From an uncultured Bacilli bacterium (GTDB lineage Bacteria; Bacillota_I; Bacilli_A; RF39; UBA660): DNA of 16,950 bases. Every line of letters starts with the position of its first letter. Position 1 is the first letter of the stretch. Where the stretch lies: contig CAKOIY010000014.1 of NCBI GenBank assembly GCA_934087515.1, positions 1 through 16,950 on the forward strand, read 5' to 3'. The notes beneath the pieces were generated by a model. It was not told the DNA's origin and did not search any database. It saw only the letters and a program-made list of their open reading frames with translations. Below are positions 1 through 7,010 of the stretch, piece by piece. The position numbers and the translations under genes are program-made.

Positions 1-2
1 TA

Positions 3-104
3 CCAGATTTAAAATCAAATAGAACTAAAATAAAAAAACATTATGTACCTAAGAAAGAAATAATAGAATATATTTATCCACCAAAATGGAAGTTGAATAA
101 TTAA
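3..104 (+). CDS. 3' end of an unknown protein-coding gene (partial)
   Basis: The third frame is open from the window edge to a TAA at 102-104 and encodes 33 residues. They are lysine- and tyrosine-rich and end in the sequence YPPKWKLNN. The other two plus frames stop within 25 bases, which favours this one being real. It is followed directly by structured non-coding DNA and a terminator. Too little is visible to name a family. It may be the last gene of the host chromosome or of an older element on the left. Confidence 0.5.
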   Translation, partial: PDLKSNRTKIKKHYVPKKEIIEYIYPPKWKLNN

Positions 105-129
105 TAATACATTTTATCTCAAAAAATAA

Positions 130-215
130 AAGGGTATGGGAATTCCCATAGTAGAATTTATGCAGGAGTATAAATTCAGTGCTGGCTAGACATGACTTTT
201 ACTCCCACACTCTAA
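130..215. other. Compact structured non-coding region (palindrome, hairpin, possible pseudoknot)
   Basis: A perfect 16-base palindrome (TATGGGAATTCCCATA) lies at 135-150. It is followed by a perfect 8-bp hairpin (GAATTTAT at 154-161, ATAAATTC at 170-177). The loop GCAGGAGT contains GGAGT, which can pair with ACTCC at 201-205, giving a possible pseudoknot. AGTG(C)TGG at 178-185 can also pair with CCACACT at 205-211. No open frame runs through the region. It could be a structured RNA, or a single-stranded DNA signal such as an oriT or att site. The next downstream plus-strand feature is a strong terminator at 225-267. Confidence 0.55.
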
Positions 216-224
216 AAAATATAA

Positions 225-267
225 AAAGAGGATTAAATTACTTTGATAATTTTTTCCTCTTTTTTTG
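225..267. terminator. Bidirectional rho-independent terminator
   Basis: A 16-base arm at 225-240 pairs with 248-263 except for two positions, with a short loop around CTTTGA. T-runs flank it on both strands. It closes the minus-strand tnpV pseudogene and would also end any plus-strand transcript of the structured region at 130-215. Confidence 0.75.
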
Positions 268-275
268 AAGATTAT

Positions 276-632
276 TTATACAAAAACATATTCATTTAAG
301 ACAATTTCTTCTGCCATATTCTTGTAATTATTCATTAACTTTGTCCATTCTATAGGATTTAATTCTTTACTTTTTTCAGACAGTCTTTCATCATTTTTAA
401 TATAATCTTCCATTAGTATTTTGTATAAACTTTCGCAAGAATCACTGACTAAAAGAAGATGATGAGTTAGTTTATTTGTCATTAAAAGTGTTTTATAAAG
501 TGCTTGTTTATTTTGAACAATAAAGTGTAATCTTAATATTCCATATTTGCCAATTCTTCCACAATTATCATTCTTTTCTAAATATAAATTTGGTATTAAA
601 TAATCTCATTGTCTTGTAGATTTTATTCCCAT
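276..632 (-). pseudogene. TnpV-family transposon protein, interrupted by in-frame TGA
   Basis: Reading from ATG at 632, after an AAAGGAA ribosome site, gives MGIKSTRQ and then TGA (606-608). The same frame continues DYLIPNLYLEKND and so on to the TAA at 276-278, about 118 codons in all. The pattern DY.(L/I)PNL...GKYGIL.L...ALYKTLLMTNKL...MNNY..MAEEIVLNEYV matches the TnpV family of Tn4451-type elements. It is clearly related to the second copy at 4807-5271, where the stop position corresponds to Gly of VGDYKLPNL. A single GGA-to-TGA change explains the interruption. A shorter product from the internal ATG at 482 is possible but would lack the conserved N-terminus. It follows the 657-962 gene by 24 bases and ends at a strong terminator. 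Confidence 0.8.
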
Positions 633-656
633 GTTTTTATCATTCCTTTTTTAATA

Positions 657-962
657 TTAAACATTTATTAATTCAGTTTTTGGTATTAGAATTAAAGTAT
701 CAACTATATTATTGCCTTCAATATATGGACAATTAATAATTCCATCTACATCTAAATGTTCTTTCATCAAGTCAAAATAGTTGTTTAATTCTTCTTCAGA
801 ATATTGATTATTTTCCATTTTTTCTAATGACATAATGGTATAATCTTTTTCTAATTCTAATAATTTTTCTTTATTAATTTGTTCTTTATAAGTAAAGTCT
901 TTAATAAGTTCTAGTAGTTTAGTATTAGGTTTAAGTTCTTCAACGGTTTTTAATTCAAGCAT
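657..962 (-). CDS. Unknown small helical protein upstream of tnpV remnant
   Basis: This frame encodes 101 residues starting MLELKTVEEL. I chose ATG at 962 because AAGGAGGAC lies seven bases upstream; the open frame extends further 5' but without a ribosome site. The protein is rich in Leu, Glu and Lys, mostly predicted helix, with a short hydrophobic beta-like C-terminus (VDTLILIP). There is no signal peptide or membrane segment. It is probably cotranscribed with the tnpV remnant, 24 bases downstream. I do not recognise a family. Its context suggests an accessory gene of a Tn4451-like element. Confidence 0.6.
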   Translation of the reverse strand: MLELKTVEELKPNTKLLELIKDFTYKEQINKEKLLELEKDYTIMSLEKMENNQYSEEELNNYFDLMKEHLDVDGIINCPYIEGNNIVDTLILIPKTELINV

Positions 963-1045
963 AAAAAATGTCCTCCTTACTAGAAAGAGAACATTATCTT
1001 TATATTTGGTAGAACAAGCCTTTCCAAGACTGACTACGGGCAAAA

Positions 1046-1079
1046 TAAAAACTTACGAACTTTAATTAGTCCGTAAGTT
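1046..1079 (-). terminator. Rho-independent terminator downstream of DUF2806-like gene
   Basis: The perfect 8-bp stem AACTTACG (1050-1057) / CGTAAGTT (1072-1079) is followed on the minus strand by a T-run. It lies about 115 bases beyond the stop of the 1194-2135 gene. It separates that gene from the 657-962/tnpV pair. Two further weak hairpins (about 1094-1114 and 1135-1158) lie between the gene and this stem. Confidence 0.65.
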
Positions 1080-1193
1080 GTCTTCAAATGGAGCAGTTGT
1101 CGAAGATATCTACAACTTTTCACTTCTTAACGATTTGATATATAAAATATCAATCTCTATAAACAATATACCATACTTTTATTTTTTTGTAAA

Positions 1194-2135
1194 TTAAATT
1201 TCTTGTGATGTACTTAATGAATATGTTATTTGGTCACCATTTATTTTTCTTTCTACTATAAAACTATAATTCATTTTGTTAATATTGTATTTTTTCTTTA
1301 TTTCTAATAGGTAATCTATTGAAATTTCTTGGTTTAAAATTTTTTCTAAATCTCTACCAGAATTAGTTAGGCAATAAATTCTTAATTTTGGTTGCTGTTC
1401 AAAAAAATTTATCAAATATCCTTTATATTGATATATATTGGTTCCAGAAACATTTAAAGGATTAGAATTTATAAGGCCTGCTTCTTCTAAATCAATAATA
1501 TCCTCAATAGTTATGTCAAAATTACTTAATATTTCACTATCCGATATAATAAATGAATTTTTTGAGTCATGAAGTACATATTTAGAAATTTTGTTAAATA
1601 GTGTTGCTTCTTTTTGCGATAGGTTAGATAGAATATTAAGTAATCTTTTAGAATATGTTCCAGGCTGTCTTATTTCACCAGCTAGAATTTTACCAAAAAT
1701 AAATTGTAAATCCTCACTATATATTTTTTTACTTTTATCAAAAAAGTTGTTTTTCCAATCTTCATCAATATCCTCTGATAATTCAATGTTGTCATTTTCT
1801 AACTCATTATATGCAAAGTCTGCTATTCTTTTAATATTTTCGTTTTCATTAAATAATCTTTTTACTTCATTTACAATTAATGATTTGATTTCTATGTCAT
1901 TAACATTATTACTGTTTATCGTAATTTTCCCATCTAAAAATTCAATTTCTCCATTAAAGTTAGTCTCTTGAGCTGTAGTAGTTAATTTCTGTATTCTATA
2001 AGCTTCGGCATCTGCTAATTTTTTAATTTTTCTAGGTTCATATATTGCCCCAATGGCACCACTAACTATTTCGATAAGTTTTGTTGCTGGTTCTGCTAGA
2101 CCTAAAAGGTCTTTGATTTCTGGTTTATTACTCAT
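1194..2135 (-). CDS. DUF2806-like protein of unknown function
   Basis: The gene encodes 313 residues. The ATG at 2135 follows a good AAGGAGG ribosome site. Residues about 1-60 contain a Gly/Ala-rich segment (LIEIVSGAIGAIYEPRK), possibly an amphipathic or membrane-touching helix. The middle carries DEDWKNNFFDKSKKIYSEDLQ, then FGKILAGEIRQPGTYS, then LLNILSNLSQKEATLF. That order (W..F, KILAGEI..PG.YS, L..LS..EA.LF) is what I recall for the DUF2806/TIGR03899-like group, whose biochemical role is not established. The C-terminal 130 residues look mixed alpha/beta, perhaps winged-helix. It has its own minus -10 box (TATAAT at 2166-2171) and terminator, so it is a single-gene unit, divergent from 2281-3270. 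I infer accessory cargo. A role in defence is only a guess. Confidence 0.6.
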   Translation of the reverse strand: MSNKPEIKDLLGLAEPATKLIEIVSGAIGAIYEPRKIKKLADAEAYRIQKLTTTAQETNFNGEIEFLDGKITINSNNVNDIEIKSLIVNEVKRLFNENENIKRIADFAYNELENDNIELSEDIDEDWKNNFFDKSKKIYSEDLQFIFGKILAGEIRQPGTYSKRLLNILSNLSQKEATLFNKISKYVLHDSKNSFIISDSEILSNFDITIEDIIDLEEAGLINSNPLNVSGTNIYQYKGYLINFFEQQPKLRIYCLTNSGRDLEKILNQEISIDYLLEIKKKYNINKMNYSFIVERKINGDQITYSLSTSQEI

Positions 2136-2165
2136 TATTTACCTCCTTGTATTCATTAGTTAATT

Positions 2166-2171
2166 ATTATA
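2166..2171 (-). promoter_or_regulatory. -10 box for the DUF2806-like gene
   Basis: The minus strand reads TATAAT, 31 bases before the ATG at 2135. No good -35 is present, only a T-rich stretch. Confidence 0.45.
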
Positions 2172-2221
2172 CTACAAAAAAACTAAAAAAACAGTATTTT
2201 TCAATTATTTTAAGGTATAAT

Positions 2222-2250
2222 TTGCAAAAAAATAATTTTTGTGTTAGAAT
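2222..2250 (+). promoter_or_regulatory. Sigma-A-type promoter for 2281-3270
   Basis: TTGCAA at 2222-2227, a 17-base spacer and TAGAAT at 2245-2250 form a good housekeeping promoter. An AAGGGGG ribosome site follows about 10 bases before the ATG at 2281. Confidence 0.7.
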
Positions 2251-2280
2251 AGTTAACAATTCAAAGGGGGATTATATATT

Positions 2281-3270
2281 ATGAGGAGAATTATTGATAA
2301 TATTAAGAAAAAAGCTAAGTTAAAAGTATATAATGAAGCAAGACAATTATATTTAAAGAAATCTATTTGTAATATTGGAAAGATTGTTGAAGAAGAAGAT
2401 AAAATTATATGTTATGTTGATCAAAAGTCTATTGATAGATATAAAGGGAATAATCCACTTTATAAATTAAGACTTAATGGTATGAATCAAGTAACCGAAG
2501 GAATAAAAGAGACTGTAGAAAATTTTAGATTAAATAAGCCAGTATATTATATTTTTGATGGTATTGAATTTAGTACAGGTTTAGAAATAACTTCACTTTG
2601 GTCTAATGTTATATTTAGAAATTGTACTTTTGATAAAAATATTGGAATAATTTGGGGCGATGAAATAACTTTTGAAAATAATAAATATACGGATCACTGT
2701 GATGTTTACTTTTATGGTAAATGTTTCCTTACTGCTGATAGAGTTAATAAACTTACTTTTATAAATGATAATTTTGTAAATAGTTATGACTTAAAAAAAT
2801 ACGGAGATGCTCGTTTTGGTATGCAAATTGATGCTAAAGAAATTGAATTTATTAGTACTAAAGTAGATGCAGAATATCCAGCTACAATAAATATAAAAGC
2901 AGAAAGAACAAGAATAGAAAAATCAGAACTTAAAGCAAATGAAGTTTATGTTGATTCACAAAGTATCGACTTTGCAGATAGTTCAGTAATTGCCCAAAAT
3001 GGTGTAATGATAGTAAATGCTAATTGTGATTTTGTGGGTAAAGTACAAGCACCAATTGTATTTTATAATGGAACAGATTTAGCAAATAATACAAGTGATA
3101 CTCATATGGTAACAGAAGATGAAGCAACACTAAAAGAAGCAAGGCAAAATCTTATAGAGAAATTAAGAAATTTAAGTAATTATTGTCAACAATTAAATAA
3201 CAATAGAGTACAATGTATTCAAGATAAATTTAATAGTCAAACTATTGTTAAAACATTAAAACAAAGATGA
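2281..3270 (+). CDS. Probable beta-solenoid (beta-helix) protein of unknown function
   Basis: The gene encodes 329 residues. Residues about 1-25 are a basic helix (RRIIDNIKKKAKLKVYNEAR). Residues about 90-265 consist of short repeating beta-like rungs with regularly spaced hydrophobics and Asn/Asp turns (NVIFRNCTFDKN, EITFENNKY, KLTFINDNFV, EIEFISTKVD, RTRIEKSELK, SIDFADSSV), typical of right-handed beta-helix or pentapeptide-like folds. Residues about 275-329 form a charged helix. There is no signal peptide, so it is probably cytoplasmic. It stands alone on the plus strand with a strong promoter and converges on the outer relaxase. Its last codons lie in the shared terminator hairpin. No named family is recognised. 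The stop is TGA, the only TGA stop in the window. Confidence 0.75.
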   Translation: MRRIIDNIKKKAKLKVYNEARQLYLKKSICNIGKIVEEEDKIICYVDQKSIDRYKGNNPLYKLRLNGMNQVTEGIKETVENFRLNKPVYYIFDGIEFSTGLEITSLWSNVIFRNCTFDKNIGIIWGDEITFENNKYTDHCDVYFYGKCFLTADRVNKLTFINDNFVNSYDLKKYGDARFGMQIDAKEIEFISTKVDAEYPATINIKAERTRIEKSELKANEVYVDSQSIDFADSSVIAQNGVMIVNANCDFVGKVQAPIVFYNGTDLANNTSDTHMVTEDEATLKEARQNLIEKLRNLSNYCQQLNNNRVQCIQDKFNSQTIVKTLKQR

Positions 3271-3300
3271 TTTTAAGCATTAACGCTCAAAATCATCTTT
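3263..3300. terminator. Bidirectional terminator shared by two convergent genes
   Basis: A perfect 12-bp stem pairs AAAGATGATTTT (3263-3274) with AAAATCATCTTT (3289-3300). T-rich DNA follows on the plus side. The last codons and stop of the plus gene form the left arm. The final codons of the minus relaxase form the right arm, with its TAA in the loop, so both coding ends double as the terminator. Confidence 0.8.
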
Positions 3301-4632
3301 TCTTTTTTCTTTAGAATAGTTGTTTCTAATATCATCAAATGTTTCTTGATCTATTGCTTTGTGAGTATATAAATCAACAGTAAATTCTTTATATTTATCT
3401 TTATCTTTAGGTCTTGATAATCTATTTTTAATAAAGTTAATAATTTTTAAGAACTTATTTTTCCATTTTTTGAGTTCATTAGTTAAACTGCTATTTTCTT
3501 TTTTTAAATCATCAATTTCTTCATCTTTAGAAATAATCTGTTTTTCTAATGATGCATTTCTAATAGTTAAGGCATCATTTTCTTCTTTGATTGATTTAGC
3601 AGCTTTTAGTTCTTCATCAACATTATTAAGAGTATTAGATAGTTTAGTCATTTTCTTATAATCATTATTGGTATTATTTACTTGTTCTATATAATCTAAA
3701 ATTTTATCTTTATCTTCTTGTTTTAAAGTATATTTATTTTTGCTGCCAAAGGAGTTTTTAAGATTATTTACAATATCTTTTACTTCATTAGAGTTATTAT
3801 CAAGGTTAATAGATTTTTCATTTGCTTTATTTAGATTATCTTGATGTTTTTTTAGTTCCTCTTTCATTTCTTGGTAGTTATCCATTTGTGATACTAAAAA
3901 ATCTCTATTTCTACCTTTTCTTTTTTCAGCAAGTGTATTATATAATCCATATTCCTTGTTAAATGAATCAATACATAATGTTCTCATTTTATCTTGTAAT
4001 CTATGAAGAGAAGTTTTAGTAAAGACATCTGATTTCCCAACTTGTATAGATGGACCATATTTATTTTTATATTTAATTGGTACTCCAACTATGTGCATAT
4101 GTGGACTTGTTTCATCATAATGAATAATTGCACTTGCTATTTTAAAGTTAGGAACTAGTAATTCTAAATCATTAACTTGCTTTATAAAAACATTAGTCAT
4201 TTTTCTTTTAAACTCTTTGTCTTTAGTATCCCAATATTTTTTATTTCCAAGTTCAATAATAATTTCACAAGCTAAATCATTTTTAGTATTATTACTAGCA
4301 TTGGTAAAGTAGTCTTTAATTTTTCTATCTTCCCTAACTTGTATGCTATTATATTCATCAACTGATTTTTGAAATTCCTGTTTATATAAATTCTTAACAT
4401 CATCTACTAGAGAAGTAGTACCTCTGACAATAACAATATCTTCTGTCTTGTTATCATATTTTCTATAATTGTGTTTATCAACTCTAGTTAGATGGGATGA
4501 ATTTTGTATAGCGCTATTTGGAAGTGAAGTAGTTCCACTATTGTTTGATTTTGCTTTTTCTCTAGAAACATTCTTTCTATTTTTATCACTACCTAAGTGT
4601 AGTGAATATGCTAGTTCACTTATAAAAATCAC
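3280..4632 (-). CDS. MobV (Mob/Pre) relaxase of the outer element, tnpZ-like
   Basis: The relaxase nicks oriT and carries the transferred strand for conjugative mobilization. Up to 450 residues are encoded. The MobV motif HNYR (about residues 54-57, with H54 the candidate nucleophile) and the metal-binding motif HYDETSPHMH (about 171-180) are both present. Between them, KNDLACEIIIELG is typical of the tnpZ-type branch. The C-terminal third is a long coiled coil (LNKANEKS..., LKKENSSLTNELKKW). The start is uncertain: AAAAAGGAGT lies only two bases before GTG 4632, so a rare start a few codons downstream is possible. A perfect inverted repeat TTTTGT/ACAAAA (4651-4666) lies just upstream as a possible operator, and the candidate oriT is at 4680-4736. 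Unlike the inner relaxase, it has an insertion-rich N-terminus before HNYR. Confidence 0.9.
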   Translation of the reverse strand: MIFISELAYSLHLGSDKNRKNVSREKAKSNNSGTTSLPNSAIQNSSHLTRVDKHNYRKYDNKTEDIVIVRGTTSLVDDVKNLYKQEFQKSVDEYNSIQVREDRKIKDYFTNASNNTKNDLACEIIIELGNKKYWDTKDKEFKRKMTNVFIKQVNDLELLVPNFKIASAIIHYDETSPHMHIVGVPIKYKNKYGPSIQVGKSDVFTKTSLHRLQDKMRTLCIDSFNKEYGLYNTLAEKRKGRNRDFLVSQMDNYQEMKEELKKHQDNLNKANEKSINLDNNSNEVKDIVNNLKNSFGSKNKYTLKQEDKDKILDYIEQVNNTNNDYKKMTKLSNTLNNVDEELKAAKSIKEENDALTIRNASLEKQIISKDEEIDDLKKENSSLTNELKKWKNKFLKIINFIKNRLSRPKDKDKYKEFTVDLYTHKAIDQETFDDIRNNYSKEKRKDDFER

Positions 4633-4650
4633 ACTCCTTTTTAGATATAA

Positions 4651-4666
4651 TTTTGTTATGACAAAA
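4651..4666. promoter_or_regulatory. Inverted repeat upstream of outer relaxase (possible operator)
   Basis: TTTTGT and ACAAAA form a perfect 6-bp inverted repeat around TATG, about 20 bases upstream of the relaxase start. This is a plausible autorepression site. No repressor is identified. Confidence 0.35.
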
Positions 4667-4679
4667 TATTTAACCCCCT

Positions 4680-4736
4680 AGGTATTTTGACATACTATCA
4701 AAATTACCTGTGGGCTAGGGATTTCCCTAGAACCCC
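4680..4736 (+). other. Candidate oriT of the outer element
   Basis: A long inverted repeat (AGGTATTTTGA 4680-4690 / TCAAAATTACCT 4698-4709, one bulge) is followed at once by GTG (4710-4712). Next comes a perfect 7-bp hairpin CTAGGGA/TCCCTAG (4715-4730), then AACCCC. The inner element has the same order of parts at 11138-11202. In MobV systems such as pMV158 the nick lies just after an inverted repeat ending in GTG, so the nick may fall near 4712. It adjoins the cognate relaxase gene. Confidence 0.6.
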
Positions 4737-4741
4737 AAATT

Positions 4742-4785
4742 AACTATCGCTACTTTCATTTCTACGAAACAAAACGTGCCACGTT
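4742..4785 (+). repeat. Conserved mobilization-associated motif, copy 1
   Basis: This stretch starts AACTATCGCTACTTTCAT and ends with ACAAAACGTGCCACGTT. It shares those two blocks with 11284-11329 in the otherwise different inner element. The middle differs in sequence but can form a small hairpin in both (here TTTC...GAAA). Function is unknown. Its position beside both oriT candidates suggests a role in transfer or single-strand replication. Confidence 0.55.
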
Positions 4786-4806
4786 AATTTATTTGTTTTA
4801 CAAGAA

Positions 4807-5271
4807 CTAATTATAAATCAGTTCCTGTAAAACTATTTCTTCAGCACAAGACTTATAGTTATTCATAATACCTACCCAAGATAATTGGTCTTGTTGTTTT
4901 TCTTTTTCAGATAGTCTAGAATCATTTTTAATATAATCATCCATAAGTCTATCTACCATTTCTTGTGCTTCATTACCGACTGAAAAAAGAAAATTATTTA
5001 GTTCATTCGTCATCAGAAGTTGTTGATACAATGCTTTCTTATTCTTTTTTAGATATTCTAGTTTTAATAATCCATATTTATTTAATGGCTTATCTTTAGT
5101 TTCTTTTATAGTTAAGTTTGGTAATTTATAATCACCAACTTGTGTATAAGTAATTGGTTTATTTAGTTTTATATTTAAATATTTTCTAAATGCTTCAAGT
5201 ATTGCTTCTTGAACATTAGGACCATTTTCATCAAATACACGAATTACTAATTCTTCATTATTTTTCTTCAT
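4807..5271 (-). CDS. tnpV: TnpV-family transposon protein with N-terminal extension
   Basis: The gene encodes 154 residues. Residues about 43-154 show the TnpV pattern: TQVGDYKLPNLTI, then NKYGLLKLEYLKKNKKALYQQLL, MTNELNNFL, and the C-terminal WVGIMNNYKSCAEEIVLQELIYN. TnpV lies downstream of the serine recombinase in Tn4451-type elements, and its biochemical role is not established. The first 42 residues (VIRVFDENGPNVQEAILEAFRKYL) look like a separate small helical unit that seems fused here. The ATG at 5271 overlaps the end of the recombinase frame by 14 bases, so translation is probably coupled. The gene is intact, unlike the copy at 276-632. Confidence 0.85.
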   Translation of the reverse strand: MKKNNEELVIRVFDENGPNVQEAILEAFRKYLNIKLNKPITYTQVGDYKLPNLTIKETKDKPLNKYGLLKLEYLKKNKKALYQQLLMTNELNNFLFSVGNEAQEMVDRLMDDYIKNDSRLSEKEKQQDQLSWVGIMNNYKSCAEEIVLQELIYN

Positions 5272-6714
5272 TTTCTAATTCCTCCTCATCACAATAACGC
5301 ATAGGTTTAGTTTTAATTGTCATTGGTTCTTTTGAATAAGTAACTGAAGTATAAACATCAGGTATTGCTTTAAATACACCATCAGTATCTTCTAATCTAG
5401 CAGTAGTATCTTCATCAATATATAAAACACCTAAGTTATATACATCCATTTCTACGTTAGGATCTATGTTCTTATAGTCTTCTAGTGGAAATATTCTGAC
5501 TATTGTACTATTATCTTTAAAATCAAAATAGAATTTTTTATTATTGTTATAATATTCTGCTTCATAATACTGAACGTTATAGAATTGTCTTAATCTCATT
5601 ATTACTTCACATACTTTATCATCTGGTAAGTATTCACTATATCTAATAGTTCCTTTTACATCACCATAGTTCGCTTCATATTTACCATCTATAAACCCTT
5701 TATCAAATAGTTCATTAAATGGTTTAGTTATACTTTCTCTAAAGTTTATCTTATCAACAACATAATTATCTTTCTCTTGTTTTAAAGTAATATTATTAAT
5801 ATAATTCATAAATAACTTTGCTTTATCTTCTCGTTCGTAATCATCTGGTGTAAGATTAAACTTTCTATATTTATCTGGATATAGTATATTGTTAATAAAA
5901 TCTATATCACGTTTTACTAATATATCTTCGGGAGTAAATTTTAATTCATCACATATTTCAGTTTCATCAAGTTTACTTTCTAATTCAGTAATCTTTTTAT
6001 TAACAAAATTTTTCTCGGTATCATATTCTTCTAAACTAAATGTTCCGTTAATATAAGCACGTTTAATTCTATCTAATTTTTCTTTTTGAATAGTTATTTC
6101 TTTGATTATGCTATCTTTAGGATTTTCTATCTTTTGTTTAATCATAGGTAAGAAAAACTGATTAACAACTGAATCATATTCAACTAAATCTTTCATAAAC
6201 TGACTAACATAATTATCAATAACATTTTCTTTAATATTAACTTTACAATCATTACAATAATAATAGTAGTAAACATTATTTTTCTTTTTAGTTGCTTTAC
6301 CACCTAAGATTCTTCCACATTTAGGACAAATTAGTTTTTGCAAGTAAAGGTAAGTTAAAGTTCTTTGATAACTTTTAGCATTCTTTTCCTTTTGTACTTG
6401 GCATTCATCCCATAACTCACGAGATATAATTGGTTCAACTACATTAGCATAGTAAGTAGGATGTTCAGTTCTTTTTCCATGAACAAAATCGCCTTTATAA
6501 ACTTCATTTTGTAATATATTAAATATTGTTGAATCTCTCCAATTATCTTTACCTAGAACTTTTTCTTTATTAAATAGTGTACTTATTTTTTGATATGATG
6601 TACCACTATGGCATAATTAAAATATTCTTATAACAATATCTTTAGTAGTGTGGTCAATAACTAATTTCTTGTTTTCATGTTTATATCCAAGTGGTGCTTG
6701 ATGAGGAATATGTC
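5258..6714 (-). pseudogene. Outer large serine recombinase, C-terminal piece (tnpX-like, split and nonsense-mutated)
   Basis: Reading leftward from the core at 6714-6711, the frame gives HIPHQAPLGYKHENKKLV..DHTTKDIVIRIF, TAA (6617-6619), then LCHSGTSYQKIS. It then runs open through the recombinase domain (NWRDSTIFNILQNEVYKGDFV..GKRTEHP) and a zinc ribbon starting CPKCGRILGG with YYYYCNDCK. A coiled coil (EITIQKEKLDRIKRAYINGTFS) and an unusually long acidic C-terminal region end it at 5258. Joined to 15866-16332 it is exactly 640 codons with the TAA at codon 187. The stop is a single-codon defect in frame. A TTG at 6343 could start a fragment of 361 residues containing zinc ribbon and coiled coil, but there is no evidence that it is made. 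The stop overlaps tnpV. Confidence 0.9.
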
Positions 6715-6739
6715 TACCTTAGACATAATGACACCAACT
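6693..6739. other. attL of the inner element
   Basis: The left half is target: GGTGCT (6693-6698) in the outer recombinase gene. The right half is element: inverted-repeat arm CACCAACT (6732-6739). Core TGTC (6711-6714) is shared with 15866-15869. When the target and attP are rebuilt, both inverted repeats centre on the TG at 6711-6712, the expected two-base crossover. Confidence 0.85.
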
Positions 6740-6862
6740 AAAAAAGTGTTAGATTTAATACACTTTAAAGGGATTATTAACAATACAGTTTTTAATCTAA
6801 ATTCAAAGCACTTTAATAAAAGTGATATAGGTTTTGATATTTATGTATCTGTTTTAAAATAA
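6715..6862 (+). CDS. Stranded 3' coding tail of the inner serine integrase (joined only in the circular form)
   Basis: From the core onward the plus strand reads TLDIMTPTKKVLDLIHFKG and on to IGFDIYVSVLK, then TAA at 6860-6862: 48 codons. In the predicted circle, 14179-15869 joins 6715-6862 to make 1,839 bases, exactly 613 codons, in the integrase frame. The tail is mixed hydrophobic and basic, compatible with one or two beta-strands. A terminator follows at 6950-6976. In the integrated state this piece has no start codon of its own with a ribosome site; an ATG at 6710 in target sequence is in frame but lacks one. Confidence 0.75.
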
Positions 6863-6949
6863 AAAATAATTACTTCGTTCAAATAGATATTTAAATAAAA
6901 CCTTAAAATAGTAAATAAGTATTATTAAATTTATAGATTAGCAGTTTTT

Positions 6950-6976
6950 AAGATATGTTTTAACGACATATCTTTT
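6950..6976 (+). terminator. Terminator downstream of the integrase tail
   Basis: The perfect 9-bp stem AAGATATGT (6950-6958) / ACATATCTT (6966-6974) is followed by T residues. It sits where the integrase transcript would end in the circular form. In the integrated form it separates the outer element from the inner relaxase gene. A ribosome site for the relaxase starts about 20 bases later. Confidence 0.7.
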
Positions 6977-7010
6977 TAAATTGCTTAAAAATGAAAGGAG
7001 AAACGATATT

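Noticed and set aside
1591..1971. Plus-strand open frame opposite the DUF2806-like gene.
   Set aside because: It is a Ser/Phe/Leu-rich shadow of the minus gene with no ribosome site. The same holds for other opposite-strand frames at 3470, 4469, 9730, 14056 and 15046.
276..3270. Use of TGA as a sense codon (Mollicutes code), suggested by the in-frame TGA in tnpV and by only one TGA stop in the window, which is followed closely by TAA.
   Set aside because: All long genes are open under the standard code without internal TGA and use TGG for Trp. The TGA in tnpV replaces a Gly rather than a Trp. A nonsense mutation is simpler.
5258..6343. A separate zinc-ribbon protein of 361 residues starting at a TTG.
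   Set aside because: The frame continues upstream with recombinase-domain sequence to the TAA at 6617, and the TTG has no ribosome site. It is the recombinase C-terminus.
6677..6862. A stand-alone 61-codon gene from an ATG in the target sequence.
   Set aside because: It crosses the attL core, has no ribosome site, and from 6715 on is exactly in frame with the integrase end. It is the stranded integrase tail.
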